Counted from the stretch's first letter, positions 17,370 to 26,246 are shown. The stretch is DNA of 46,846 nucleotides from Lachnospiraceae bacterium (GCA_017935565.1 JAGBHK010000023.1:1-46846), one strand, 5' to 3'. The notes: generated by a model from the letters alone, not told the origin. Made by a program: numbers and translations.

Positions 17370-18035
17370 ATGAGTATATCAGATATCATAAAGCAAAGTA
17401 TGGAACAAGGAACTGTAAATACAAATCTTTCAGCATCTAACATTATTGTTACTGCACTTGCTGCATTGCTTTGTTCATTAGTAATTTATTTTGTATATAA
17501 ATTCTTCTTTAGAGGAGCTGTATACAGTGAAAACTTTAACATTTTAAATGTTTTATTATGTATTGTAACATCATTTATCATTACAACAATTCGTTCTGAC
17601 CTTATGTTATCATTAGGTATGGTTGGTGCGTTATCAATCGTAAGATTCCGTTCAGCAGTAAAAGATCCTCTTGATATTGGCTTCTTATTCTGGTCAATTT
17701 CAACTGGTATTGCAATTGGTGCCGGATTATTCCCATTTGCAGTAATTACAACTATCTGTATTGCAGTTATTTATATTGTTATTTCATTACTTTCATCTGG
17801 AAAGAATACATACCTTTTAGTTGTTAAATATACAGCCGAAAAGGATTCAGATGTTAGAAACGCTCTTAATGCAATTAAAAACACTTTAAAAAGCAAGAAT
17901 GTATACAAAGACTGTATCGAACTTACTGTTCAGGTTAGTGTTAAAAAGGGTAAAACAGGATTTGTTAATAAGATTTCAGAAATCGAAGGCGTTGAATCTG
18001 CTATATTGGTAGAATATACAGGCGATTACTTATAA
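17370..18035 (+). CDS. DUF4956 domain membrane protein
   Basis: The 221-residue protein has about four hydrophobic segments in its first 145 residues (about 24-46, 57-78, 80-95 and 108-142), including the conserved DUF4956 stretch LGMVGALSIVRFRSAVKDP. The last 75 residues form a soluble alpha/beta domain (YLLVVKYTAEKDSDVRNALN, then GFVNKISEIEGVESAILVEY) that looks like a ferredoxin-fold regulatory domain facing the cytoplasm. DUF4956 proteins often occur beside VTC domains; the pair has been assumed to couple polymer synthesis and membrane passage, without proof that I know of. It is the last gene of the unit and ends before a strong terminator at 18051. Confidence 0.88.
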   Translation: MSISDIIKQSMEQGTVNTNLSASNIIVTALAALLCSLVIYFVYKFFFRGAVYSENFNILNVLLCIVTSFIITTIRSDLMLSLGMVGALSIVRFRSAVKDPLDIGFLFWSISTGIAIGAGLFPFAVITTICIAVIYIVISLLSSGKNTYLLVVKYTAEKDSDVRNALNAIKNTLKSKNVYKDCIELTVQVSVKKGKTGFVNKISEIEGVESAILVEYTGDYL

Positions 18036-18050
18036 GAGCATTCGCAAAAA

Positions 18051-18098
18051 AAATAGGTAGGGATTTTCAAGCAAGCTTGAATCCCTACCTATTTTTTA
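18051..18098. terminator. Bidirectional terminator between convergent units
   Basis: AAATAGGTAGGGATT (18051-18065) pairs with AATCCCTACCTATTT (18080-18094) and is flanked by an A-run on one side and a T-run on the other. It should end both the cotH-VTC-DUF4956 transcript and the Re-citrate synthase/GntR transcript. Confidence 0.88.
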
Positions 18099-18113
18099 TC
18101 TACAAGCCTCGTG

Positions 18114-18767
18114 TTACCACAACGCATGTGCTTTTATATTTTTTACTGCTTTTGCAATATGTTCTCTTGCGAGTTTTGATGCTTTTTCTGCATCTCTTTC
18201 TTTCATTGCTTCAAGCAACGCTCTGTGCTCTTTGTTAGAATTTTGAACTCTTTCACTTTCACCAAGAGTTGTCTTTCTCATTGCTTTAATATACTGATGG
18301 AAATCAGATAATGTATGTCTTAACATCTTACTATCTGCAGCACTATAGATTCCTTCATGAAACATATTATCAAGCTCATGAACCTTTTCCATCTTACCTT
18401 TTTCATAGTAAAATTCCGACAAATCAAGAATACTTTCTAACTCTGTAAGCTGTTCTTCAGTAATGAGTTTCGCTGCCTTTTTGGCACATAACCCCTCTAA
18501 CAGAGAACGCATTTCATATATATCATGTATATCTTTTGTACTAATACCGATAACATATGCTCCCTTATTAGGAATTATATTAACCAGCCCTTCCAATTCT
18601 AGTTGTCTTAAGGCTTCTCGAACAGGGGTCCTACTAACACCTAATTCATTTCCGATGGCCAATTCTCTCAACTCATCGTTTTCCTTATATTTTCCGCTGA
18701 TTATTCCCTCTCTAAGTTTTTTAAAAACATATGTGCTTAATGAATTCTGTCTTAATTCTTTTTCCAT
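18114..18767 (-). CDS. GntR family transcriptional regulator (FadR/FCD subfamily)
   Basis: The 217-residue protein has a GntR winged helix at residues about 8-72 (YVFKKLREGIISGKYKEND, then ELGVSRTPVREALRQLELEG) and an all-helical FCD ligand-binding domain at about 80-210 (IYEMRSLLEGLCAKKAAK; ELDNMFHEGIYSAA; HRALLEAMKERDAEKA). FCD regulators usually bind carboxylic acids, often through a metal held by Asp and His residues such as those in the HEGIY region. The gene is 16 bp downstream of the citrate-synthase-like gene on the same strand and so is probably co-transcribed with it and regulates it. A matching palindrome lies on that unit's -10 box at 20237-20248. Confidence 0.9.
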   Translation of the reverse strand: MEKELRQNSLSTYVFKKLREGIISGKYKENDELRELAIGNELGVSRTPVREALRQLELEGLVNIIPNKGAYVIGISTKDIHDIYEMRSLLEGLCAKKAAKLITEEQLTELESILDLSEFYYEKGKMEKVHELDNMFHEGIYSAADSKMLRHTLSDFHQYIKAMRKTTLGESERVQNSNKEHRALLEAMKERDAEKASKLAREHIAKAVKNIKAHALW

Positions 18768-18783
18768 ATTTCTCTACCATTAA

Positions 18784-20175
18784 CTAATTCAATGTGATGT
18801 TAAGTTCTTCACATGTTTTTGTAATAATACTAATTAGCTCATCATCTGTGATAACTGTTACTCTTCCTGTTTCATACTCAGCATCTACCCATTCTTTAAC
18901 TTTCTTAACAAGTTCTGACTGCTTATCTACCTGAGCATCACCTTTAAGCTTATAATATGTGTTAATCCAATGTGCAATACCAGCAAGACCCGATGTATTA
19001 GAAACTGCTACAAGTACAGGTCTATTTAAAATCTTTTCTGTATCAAAAATATTGTAAATTTCTTCATTCTTTAAAAGTCCATCTGCATGAATACCAGCTC
19101 TTGTAACATTGAATGCAGAACCAACAAATGGAGTTCTTGAAGGAAGCTTGTATCCAATTTCTCTCTGATAATATTCTGCCATTTCTGTAATAACCTGTGG
19201 CTTCATACCATCAAGAGTGCCTCTAAGCTGAGCATATTCAAATACCATTGCTTCAAGTGGTGTATTACCAGTTCTTTCACCGATACCAAACAATGAACAG
19301 TTAACACCGCTAGCACCATATAACCAAGCTGTTGTTGAGTTTGTAACAGCCTTGTAGAAGTCATTGTGTCCATGCCATTCAATCTGTTCGCTTGGAACGC
19401 CCGCATGTGTCTTTAATGCATATATTATACCCTGTACTGAACGAGGAATAACTGCACCTGAAAAGTTTACACCATAACCCATTGTATCGCATGCTCTAAT
19501 TTTAACAGGAATATTGTACTGTTCCTGTAATTTCATAAGTTCACGACAGAATGGAATAACAAAACCATGAATATCTGAACGAGTAATATCTTCAAGATGA
19601 CATCTTGGACTAACACCAGTTTCCAAACATTCTCTAACTATGCTTAAATAATGTTCCATACATTCGCGTCTTGTCATCTTCATCTTATAAAAGATATGAT
19701 AGTCAGAGCAACTTACCAAAATACCAGTTTCTCTGATACCGATATCCTTAACAAGTTCGAAATCCTTCTTGCTAGCACGAATCCATGTAGTTACTTCTGG
19801 GAATTTATATCCTCTTTCCATACATTTATAAAGAGCATCTCTATCCTTTTTACTATATACGAAAAATTCACACTGTCTAATGATACCCTTCTCGCCACCT
19901 AATTCGTGGAAATAATCATATAATTTAAGTATCTGTTCTGGTGTGTATGGAGCTCTTGACTGCTGTCCATCTCTAAATGTTGTATCTGTAATCCATATTT
20001 CTTCTGGCATACAATGTGGAACTATTCTATCATTGAATGCAATTTTAGGAACTTCATCATATGGAAATAAATTTCTAAATGTATTTGGTTCATTTACATC
20101 AACCAAATGATATAAATGTTCTTCAATTTCCAATAAGTTGGTGTTTTCGTTAAATCTTACTTTTCTGTTATCCAT
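18784..20175 (-). CDS. Probable Re-citrate synthase (isopropylmalate/homocitrate synthase family)
   Basis: The 463-residue protein has the HMGL-like TIM barrel of the LeuA/homocitrate synthase group: ITDTTFRDGQQSRAPYT with the metal-binding Asp and catalytic Arg, RCHLEDITRSDIHGF, and the metal His pair in EWHGHNDFYKAV. The wording of these motifs (GIIRQCEFFVYSKKDRDAL, TGILVSCSDYHIFYKMK) matches the Re-citrate synthase branch known from Clostridium kluyveri, which replaces ordinary citrate synthase in anaerobes and feeds glutamate synthesis. Such genes are often misnamed 2-isopropylmalate synthase. No C-terminal LeuA regulatory domain is evident. ATG 20175 was chosen over ATG 20187 because GGAG lies six bases before it. 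A GntR regulator gene follows. Confidence 0.82.
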   Translation of the reverse strand: MDNRKVRFNENTNLLEIEEHLYHLVDVNEPNTFRNLFPYDEVPKIAFNDRIVPHCMPEEIWITDTTFRDGQQSRAPYTPEQILKLYDYFHELGGEKGIIRQCEFFVYSKKDRDALYKCMERGYKFPEVTTWIRASKKDFELVKDIGIRETGILVSCSDYHIFYKMKMTRRECMEHYLSIVRECLETGVSPRCHLEDITRSDIHGFVIPFCRELMKLQEQYNIPVKIRACDTMGYGVNFSGAVIPRSVQGIIYALKTHAGVPSEQIEWHGHNDFYKAVTNSTTAWLYGASGVNCSLFGIGERTGNTPLEAMVFEYAQLRGTLDGMKPQVITEMAEYYQREIGYKLPSRTPFVGSAFNVTRAGIHADGLLKNEEIYNIFDTEKILNRPVLVAVSNTSGLAGIAHWINTYYKLKGDAQVDKQSELVKKVKEWVDAEYETGRVTVITDDELISIITKTCEELNITLN

Positions 20176-20236
20176 AATAATCTCCATTTCTGAAGCATAT
20201 CATCTGTGTACGCCTCTATACTTTCATACCTGTATG

Positions 20237-20265
20237 ATTGTATACAATTATACACAAAATGTCAA
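20237..20265 (-). promoter_or_regulatory. Promoter of the Re-citrate synthase unit with operator on the -10 box
   Basis: On the minus strand TTGACA (20265-20260) and TACAAT (20242-20237) are separated by 17 bp. The perfect 12-bp palindrome ATTGTATACAAT (20237-20248) covers the -10 box. FCD-type GntR regulators commonly bind short palindromes with a GTATAC-like centre, so this is a good operator candidate for the GntR protein encoded in the same unit. The transcript would start near 20230, leaving a leader of about 55 nt. Confidence 0.7.
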
Positions 20266-20285
20266 TATTTTTTTCTAAATATTGT

Positions 20286-20378
20286 AAAATAGAGTTTGCT
20301 TTCGCAAACTCTTCGCGCCGAGCGCGGTCGCATTTGCGACATATTTCCATTCGCGCGAGTGCGCATCCTCGCGGAGCA
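20286..20378. repeat. GC-rich multi-hairpin intergenic repeat
   Basis: A GC-rich patch in AT-rich DNA holds three consecutive perfect hairpins: AGAGTTTGC/GCAAACTCT (20291-20312, loop TTTC), GTCGCA/TGCGAC (20327-20340) and CGCGAG/CTCGCG (20354-20373). The first part (20286-20323) recurs nearly base for base at 43602-43639, so it is probably a dispersed intergenic repeat family. Short reading frames cross it but have no ribosome-binding site. Confidence 0.7.
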
Positions 20379-20427
20379 TTTTTTACTATATAAGAAAGTT
20401 CGAAGAACTTTCTTATATAGTAAAAAA
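20379..20427. repeat. Perfect 23-bp palindrome with GAA loop
   Basis: Bases 20379-20401 are the exact reverse complement of 20405-20427, with GAA (20402-20404) between. The stem has a T-run on the left and an A-run on the right, so as RNA it would form a long hairpin in either direction. Its right arm shares six A with the next hairpin. Confidence 0.85.
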
Positions 20428-20460
20428 GACATCTTATGCACTTATGCACAAAATGTCTTT
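20422..20460 (-). terminator. Terminator of the nifS-to-carboxypeptidase operon
   Basis: On the minus strand AAAGACAT (20460-20453) pairs with ATGTCTTT (20432-20425), and T continues to 20422. It lies 17 bp past the carboxypeptidase stop codon. The 20-nt loop contains a repeated TGCATAAG. Confidence 0.7.
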
Positions 20461-20476
20461 ATTATTCATCCATATT

Positions 20477-21700
20477 CTACCTAGATTCTTCATCATTATA
20501 GAATCTTGTTTGCTTATAACGTTCTTCCATCTTTCGCCTATGTTCTAACTGTCTCTTTTTTCGCATTTCACGTTTTTTCTTGCGACGAACATATACTACA
20601 TACCTAGCATATATATACAACAATATGAAACCGACAAGAACAATTACAAACAACCATAAAAGTACCTTTAATATAATAGGCATTCCCTTTTTTTCAGTGT
20701 TTTCCTCGCTAGCTGCTTTAGATGTGTTTTGTTCTTCTTCATTTACATCGTCATCCACACCTGCAACAACATCTTCTGTTTCCTCTTCTTTTGGATACAA
20801 TTTATCAAGTTCTGCGTAATACTCTATGGTCACATTTTTCTCAATATATTCAAACAATGCTTTTGTATCAACCATTGCCTGACCTTTCGATGGTGCCTTT
20901 AACATAACACATATCAATGTTCTTCCATTAATATTTGCATAAGTTACCAATGTACTTTTAGCTTTTACATCATAACCAGTCTTTCCACCGATGCATTTAT
21001 CATAATAATAATAACCTTCAAGAATCATTTCATGACCATTATTCCAGTATCTAGTTTCCTCACATTTATTTGTAGGTTCAACCTGATATTTTTTTGTAGA
21101 TATTATATCCTTATATAAAGGCTGTGAATCATATGCATACATACCGATTAAAGCCATATCGTAAGCGCAGGTATAATGTTCATCATTGTCAAGACCATGA
21201 GCATTTACAAAATTAGTACTAATGCATCCTAATTTTTTTGCTCGCTCTGTCATAAGCTCTGCAAATGAATTCAAATCACCTGAAACCGCTTCCGCTAAAC
21301 CATTTGCGAAATCATTGCAAGAATGGACCATCAATCCATATACACAATCTTTCACACTAACTTCTTCGCCTTCAACTACATATGCGGCAGTACTGTTCAT
21401 CTCTATATTTACAGCTTCCTCTGAAAACGTGATTACATCATCCATATTAAGATTTTCAAGTGCAAGCATGCATGTCATAATTTTAGTAATACTTGCAGGA
21501 TAATGCTTTTCATATATATTCTTTCCATACAACTGCTGACCTGTACTAATATCAACAATTATAGCCGATTCAGCTTCAATATAAGGTGGTGTAACATCTA
21601 CAACCGAATTACCTTCGATTGTTTTTATCGTAGATGCCTCTACCAATCCAGTACTTAAAGAAAAGACAGCCATAACTATGCATACTGCTTTTCTAAACAT
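20477..21700 (-). CDS. D-alanyl-D-alanine carboxypeptidase (DacF/PBP5-like, S11 family)
   Basis: This low-molecular-weight penicillin-binding protein trims the terminal D-Ala from peptidoglycan stem peptides. The 407-residue product has a signal peptide (1-22), the catalytic SxxK as Ser70-Ile-Thr-Lys73, SxN as Ser127-Cys-Asn129 and KTG at 240-242. The usual amphipathic C-terminal anchor is replaced by a true transmembrane helix at about 345-368 (MPIILKVLLWLFVIVLVGFI) and a long basic cytoplasmic tail rich in Arg and Lys. The start codon is one base after the stop of the dCache-PAS gene, so the two are translationally coupled. It is last in the nifS-mnmA-SNF2 unit and ends before a terminator. 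Confidence 0.93.
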   Translation of the reverse strand: MFRKAVCIVMAVFSLSTGLVEASTIKTIEGNSVVDVTPPYIEAESAIIVDISTGQQLYGKNIYEKHYPASITKIMTCMLALENLNMDDVITFSEEAVNIEMNSTAAYVVEGEEVSVKDCVYGLMVHSCNDFANGLAEAVSGDLNSFAELMTERAKKLGCISTNFVNAHGLDNDEHYTCAYDMALIGMYAYDSQPLYKDIISTKKYQVEPTNKCEETRYWNNGHEMILEGYYYYDKCIGGKTGYDVKAKSTLVTYANINGRTLICVMLKAPSKGQAMVDTKALFEYIEKNVTIEYYAELDKLYPKEEETEDVVAGVDDDVNEEEQNTSKAASEENTEKKGMPIILKVLLWLFVIVLVGFILLYIYARYVVYVRRKKKREMRKKRQLEHRRKMEERYKQTRFYNDEESR

Positions 21701-21701
21701 A

Positions 21702-22988
21702 TTATTTTTCCACCTTTTCGTCTTTCTTATCTAATACACCAATAAGTTTAACAAATTTACCTTTTCTAGCCTTAATAGCAAATATTTTCATATGACACTC
21801 AATTGGTTCATTATTTGCATTGATAATTCTAATATTTTCTTCGATTTCATCCTGATTATTTCTTAATTCTTCAATTGACTGAATAAATTTCTCTTTATCA
21901 TCTTCGAAGATATATTTAAGTTTCTCTTCTTTAGGGTCTTCTAAATCAATCTTATAACCGAACAATTCTTCCCATTTCTCATTACAATATACTCTGTTAT
22001 TCTTTGCACTATAGTCAAATACTATATGCTCCATCTGCGCTGACATCAAATAATATCTACGCTTATTCATCTTACTTTCTCTATTAAATGCAATCATTGT
22101 GTAGATAAAATAAAATACTAAAAATACAAACAATATTGCAATCTGTATAAAGAATACTCGTCCTTCATTATTAATTGAACCAATTTCAGATTCAACCGCA
22201 TTAGATGAGATTAATGATAATACATACCATTTATTATAATCACTCTTACAATATCCGAAATATTGTTTATTATCACCGTTACTAATAGAAACATTACCTT
22301 TGTTTCTAACCTTCATACTGTTTATCAACTGTTTTGCAACAGATTCCTGGTCGTTTAAAATCTGTGTGATATTTTCAACTTCATCGAGTCCATCACCTCT
22401 TGAAAGTAATGTACCGTCTTTCTTCACAATGAAAATATTTCCCAAATGTGATAATTCAGAAAAATCAATAAAATCTGTAAACTGTTCAAGGTTTGTTGTG
22501 ATTTTTAAAACACCAGTTGTTTTTTCACCATAGTTAACTGGAACATAATAATCCACACCACTAATTTTACCAAATTCATCGACAGCTTCTTTTACTAAAC
22601 ACTCACCAGCCAATGCCTTAATAAAATTCTTGTTTTCAGAATAATTATCTCCATGAAGACCAACACCCTCTGTATTGATAATGTCATACTCACTGTATCC
22701 TTCAACCTGTGCCTGTGCAGATAATGCTGAAGTAACATTTTCATTTGTCCAATCATCAAATGTACCAATAAATAATGCTAATGCTTCAATACTGGCAACT
22801 CTCTTTTCCATCTTTAAATTAAAGAACTCCACTGTATCTTCAACGATTGTTGAAATGTGGTTCTGAGTCTGAGTATTCAAATCATATTGAACATTATCCT
22901 GATACTGAAAATATGCTAATACGTTTATAACCATAATGGCAATTATTACTAAAATAGTAATACCGTTGTTTCTAATTGTTTTTATCAT
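21702..22988 (-). CDS. Membrane sensor: dCache-like ectodomain plus PAS, no output domain
   Basis: The 428-residue protein has a transmembrane helix at about 8-27, an extracellular sensor of about 240 residues resembling dCache domains (IINTEGVGLHGDNYSENKNF, VDYYVPVNYGEKTTGVLKIT, then FIVKKDGTLLSRGDG), and a second helix at about 280-300. It ends in a cytoplasmic PAS/PAC region (about 315-425; EHIVFDYSAKNNRVYCNEKW). Relatives usually continue into a GGDEF or histidine kinase domain. Here the frame ends cleanly after PAS with EKVEK and a stop, one base before the carboxypeptidase start, so the shortness looks genuine. It may signal through a partner protein. Confidence 0.8.
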   Translation of the reverse strand: MIKTIRNNGITILVIIAIMVINVLAYFQYQDNVQYDLNTQTQNHISTIVEDTVEFFNLKMEKRVASIEALALFIGTFDDWTNENVTSALSAQAQVEGYSEYDIINTEGVGLHGDNYSENKNFIKALAGECLVKEAVDEFGKISGVDYYVPVNYGEKTTGVLKITTNLEQFTDFIDFSELSHLGNIFIVKKDGTLLSRGDGLDEVENITQILNDQESVAKQLINSMKVRNKGNVSISNGDNKQYFGYCKSDYNKWYVLSLISSNAVESEIGSINNEGRVFFIQIAILFVFLVFYFIYTMIAFNRESKMNKRRYYLMSAQMEHIVFDYSAKNNRVYCNEKWEELFGYKIDLEDPKEEKLKYIFEDDKEKFIQSIEELRNNQDEIEENIRIINANNEPIECHMKIFAIKARKGKFVKLIGVLDKKDEKVEK

Positions 22989-23027
22989 TTATGTAAATCC
23001 TTTCTAACTATCTATATTTTTTCACAC

Positions 23028-26000
23028 TTACTCAAGTATACTCAATAATTCGCTTTTTGACAAGTCACTTAAATTAATATCTGCATCTTTTAAAATGTCA
23101 TCCGACAATTTTTCCTTGAAATTCTGCAGTTTTTGTATTTTTTCTTCAATTGAATCTTTCATTATCAATTTAAAGACTAACACATCATTTTTCTGACCTA
23201 TCCTATACGCTCTATCCGTAGCTTGATTTTGAGTTGCAACATTCCACCATGGGTCATAATGAATTACCATATCTGCCCCTGTAAGATTTAGTCCAGTACC
23301 TCCAGCTTTAAGTGATATTAAAAACACATTTGTCTTATCACTATTAAAACTGTTAACAAGGTAATTTCTTCGCTCCTTCGATGTACTTCCTGTCAACTCA
23401 TAGAATGAGATATCCTCCTCAATGAGTCTTTCTCTTATATACGGAAACATTGATGTAAACTGTGAGAATAACAGTATTTTATGGTTCGCAGCCACACCTT
23501 CTCTAATGAGTTGCATACATGTCTCAAGTTTTGCTGATTCGCCTTTGTAATCCTCAAAACATAATGCCGGTTGACAACAAATCTGTCTTAGTTTGGTCAA
23601 TTCAGCCAAAACCTTAAGTCTTTCATCATAAAATCCCTGTTGGTTAAGATTATCTCGCAAACGCTCTTTTAGGGCTGTATATAACTTCAACTGTTCGCCA
23701 TCCATTTTAGTATATACATTACTTTCAATCTTATCCGGTAATTCTTTTAATACATCTTTCTTTAATCTTCTCAATATAAATGGATTTATTAGACGGTTTA
23801 AGCCTTTTATTTCTTCACTTCTATTATATTTTACAATTGGAGCCTCAAACTTGTCCTTAAATTTAGAGTAAGAGTATAAAAATCCTGGCATAAGGTAATC
23901 AAATATGCTCCACAATTCGCTTAATCTATTTTCTACAGGTGTACCTGTCAATGCAAATCTGGTATCTGCATTTATTTTTTTAACAGCCTTTGCAGTATCT
24001 GTTGTATGGTTCTTAATATTTTGAGCTTCATCAATTATTTCAAATCTAAATTTCTTTTCTTTGTATAAATCAATGTCTCTCTTTAATAAATCATATGATG
24101 TAACCAATAATTCATACTCATCTGATTTGTCAAGTATTTCAACTCTTTGTTGCTTATTTCCAAGAACCAACGCATATTTAATTTCTGGTCCAAATTTCTT
24201 TATTTCATTTTCCCAATTATAAAGAATTGAAGCAGGCGCCACAATCAGTGATGTTTTTCTAGCATTGGTACCATTTTCTTTTTCATCTAGCAACAATGAT
24301 ATTATTTGTATTGACTTACCCATACCCATATCATCGGCTAAAATTCCTCCAAATCCGCACACATCCATGGTTTTGAGCCATCTGAAACCAACCTTTTGAT
24401 ATGGACGCAATACATTTACAATTGAATCCGTCGGCACATAATCACTGTCTTCCACTTGCTTTATAGTTCGAACCAATGCTTTAAACGCACCATCTCTATT
24501 ATAATTTGTAAGTTCTCTATCGCGCAGTCTTGAATCGATATACAACGCACGATACTTAGGAATAAATATATTATTATCAATAATATCCTTCGCTGTAAAA
24601 TCCAAATCATTTGCCATTTCAGCAAGCAATGCTAAGCCATTTGATTCTAATTTTATAAGTTTATTACTTCCAACTTTAACAAACTTCTTCTTTTCTTTGT
24701 ATGCTTTCAGCACTTCTTCCAATTCTTTTTTAGAAAAGCCTGTAGTATCAAGGTCAAAATGCAGCATATTTTCTTTTATGGATACATTCGCATTTATATG
24801 AACAGTATCAACAATTTTAAAGGTTTTCAGTCGTTCTGACACATATACATTTCCAAACTGTTCAAATGCATTAACTCCATATAAGAGTATCTCGTAAATA
24901 TCCTTATCTTTGTCGGCCACAAAATGTCCTTCTCCAATACCCTCTTCAAAGAAACCATTAATCATTTTAGCCAATGCATACTCTTTTTCATAATCTCTGC
25001 AAGTATCTGCACTAATCTTATTATTTCCAAAAACGCTAAACTCTTCGCCGTCATAATACGTTTTCACATCCAAAATAAGTTTACTATCTACAATATCTAA
25101 ATAAAATTCACACATAAGGTCCATAGGAGCATACTTTGTAATTTGTGCACTATCACCTTCAACGCTTACGTATTTATGGACTTTGCTTAATACTGCATTG
25201 CAAAATGCTGGCATATCCCTCTTGCTTATTTCTAATACATTTTTATTGTCTGACTGAATGAAAAATTTTAAAAATAGTTTCATTCTGTCAGAAAACTTCT
25301 TATCAGCGATATATATTTTATTTTCATTTACAATGTAAATCTTATTATAGCCTTCAACATATGATGATACGCCTTTTAGCTCAAGTTTGTATCCCGTTGT
25401 ACCACTCTTAGTGATATCCATTCTAACTTTAGGATTTTCCTGAACTATATCACATTCTCCTAAATCATCAAAATAGACCTTATCATCTAAATCCGTGATA
25501 ATATTAAATATTTTTTCAATATCTGCAGTTGTCAGATATAAGTATTTTTTTTCATTTGTCGCATACTTTTTAGCTGTACCAGTGCCTGATAACAATTCAT
25601 TTTCTTTTATTTTGTTTAAAATAAAGGTTAATACTGGCTCGTATGCTTCATCAAATGATTCCTTGTTATGCAGAACGGTAACTCCACTTCCATAGGCGTA
25701 TATTTCGTTATTTTCAAATAATCTGTTAAACTCATATAGATCCCTGATTAAATATGATTTATTGTTATAAACGAGATTTACTTTAGCCTTTAATACATTT
25801 ATGTCATTTTTAAAGGTTAATTTGATTTTAAGTCCGTTAACACATTTTTTAACATTTGTAGGCATGGACCATTTCAAATACTCGTTAAGCATTCTTTTTA
25901 CGCCTGTTGAAGTATATACAACCTTTTCATTGCCTACATCTTTGGTATTAATGTACTTCATGGCTATTGCTCCGATATGTGAACACATTGACTTATTTTT

Positions 26001-26234
26001 TGTAAAATACTGACATTTACAACCATAGGAAACTAGACTACCATTTTTCAACGTAAAACTGGCAATTATTTTGCTCTCCCCGTCACTAATTTCACCACTT
26101 ATTGACTCTTCTCCCCTAAAAATACTTCTATTAGGGAATAGTTTGACACCATCAGCTTCAATATACGAAATACCTTTTTCGTATTCATTTGCATCTTTTA
26201 TATAATTTTTAATACTGTTATTATCAAATGCCAT
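23028..26234 (-). CDS. SNF2-family helicase-like ATPase with SWIM zinc finger
   Basis: The 1068-residue protein starts with a SWIM zinc finger (Cys72, Cys74, Cys84, His86), then has about 500 residues of unassigned N-terminal region. The SNF2 motor follows: motif I DDMGMGKSIQ (about 635), motif II IIDEAQ (about 736), TGTPVENRLSELWSIFDYL, and the C-terminal lobe with SLKAGGTGLNLTGADMVI and DRAYRIGQ (about 1010). Such proteins are dsDNA translocases; in Firmicutes this SWIM-SNF2 layout is common but its duty is unclear. It is 12 bp downstream of mnmA on the same strand. No defence-type neighbours are present, so I see no reason to assign it to a phage-defence system. Confidence 0.92.
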   Translation of the reverse strand: MAFDNNSIKNYIKDANEYEKGISYIEADGVKLFPNRSIFRGEESISGEISDGESKIIASFTLKNGSLVSYGCKCQYFTKNKSMCSHIGAIAMKYINTKDVGNEKVVYTSTGVKRMLNEYLKWSMPTNVKKCVNGLKIKLTFKNDINVLKAKVNLVYNNKSYLIRDLYEFNRLFENNEIYAYGSGVTVLHNKESFDEAYEPVLTFILNKIKENELLSGTGTAKKYATNEKKYLYLTTADIEKIFNIITDLDDKVYFDDLGECDIVQENPKVRMDITKSGTTGYKLELKGVSSYVEGYNKIYIVNENKIYIADKKFSDRMKLFLKFFIQSDNKNVLEISKRDMPAFCNAVLSKVHKYVSVEGDSAQITKYAPMDLMCEFYLDIVDSKLILDVKTYYDGEEFSVFGNNKISADTCRDYEKEYALAKMINGFFEEGIGEGHFVADKDKDIYEILLYGVNAFEQFGNVYVSERLKTFKIVDTVHINANVSIKENMLHFDLDTTGFSKKELEEVLKAYKEKKKFVKVGSNKLIKLESNGLALLAEMANDLDFTAKDIIDNNIFIPKYRALYIDSRLRDRELTNYNRDGAFKALVRTIKQVEDSDYVPTDSIVNVLRPYQKVGFRWLKTMDVCGFGGILADDMGMGKSIQIISLLLDEKENGTNARKTSLIVAPASILYNWENEIKKFGPEIKYALVLGNKQQRVEILDKSDEYELLVTSYDLLKRDIDLYKEKKFRFEIIDEAQNIKNHTTDTAKAVKKINADTRFALTGTPVENRLSELWSIFDYLMPGFLYSYSKFKDKFEAPIVKYNRSEEIKGLNRLINPFILRRLKKDVLKELPDKIESNVYTKMDGEQLKLYTALKERLRDNLNQQGFYDERLKVLAELTKLRQICCQPALCFEDYKGESAKLETCMQLIREGVAANHKILLFSQFTSMFPYIRERLIEEDISFYELTGSTSKERRNYLVNSFNSDKTNVFLISLKAGGTGLNLTGADMVIHYDPWWNVATQNQATDRAYRIGQKNDVLVFKLIMKDSIEEKIQKLQNFKEKLSDDILKDADINLSDLSKSELLSILE

Positions 26235-26246
26235 CTTTTTCCCTTT

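Noticed and set aside
20216-20449. 77-codon frame across the hairpin region
   Set aside because: It is built from the repeat hairpins, has no ribosome-binding site and overlaps the promoter of the Re-citrate synthase unit.
23028-26234. SNF2 helicase as part of a phage-defence island
   Set aside because: SNF2 proteins occur in defence systems, but here the neighbours are mnmA, nifS, a sensor and a carboxypeptidase, and the SWIM-SNF2 layout is common in ordinary Firmicute chromosomes.
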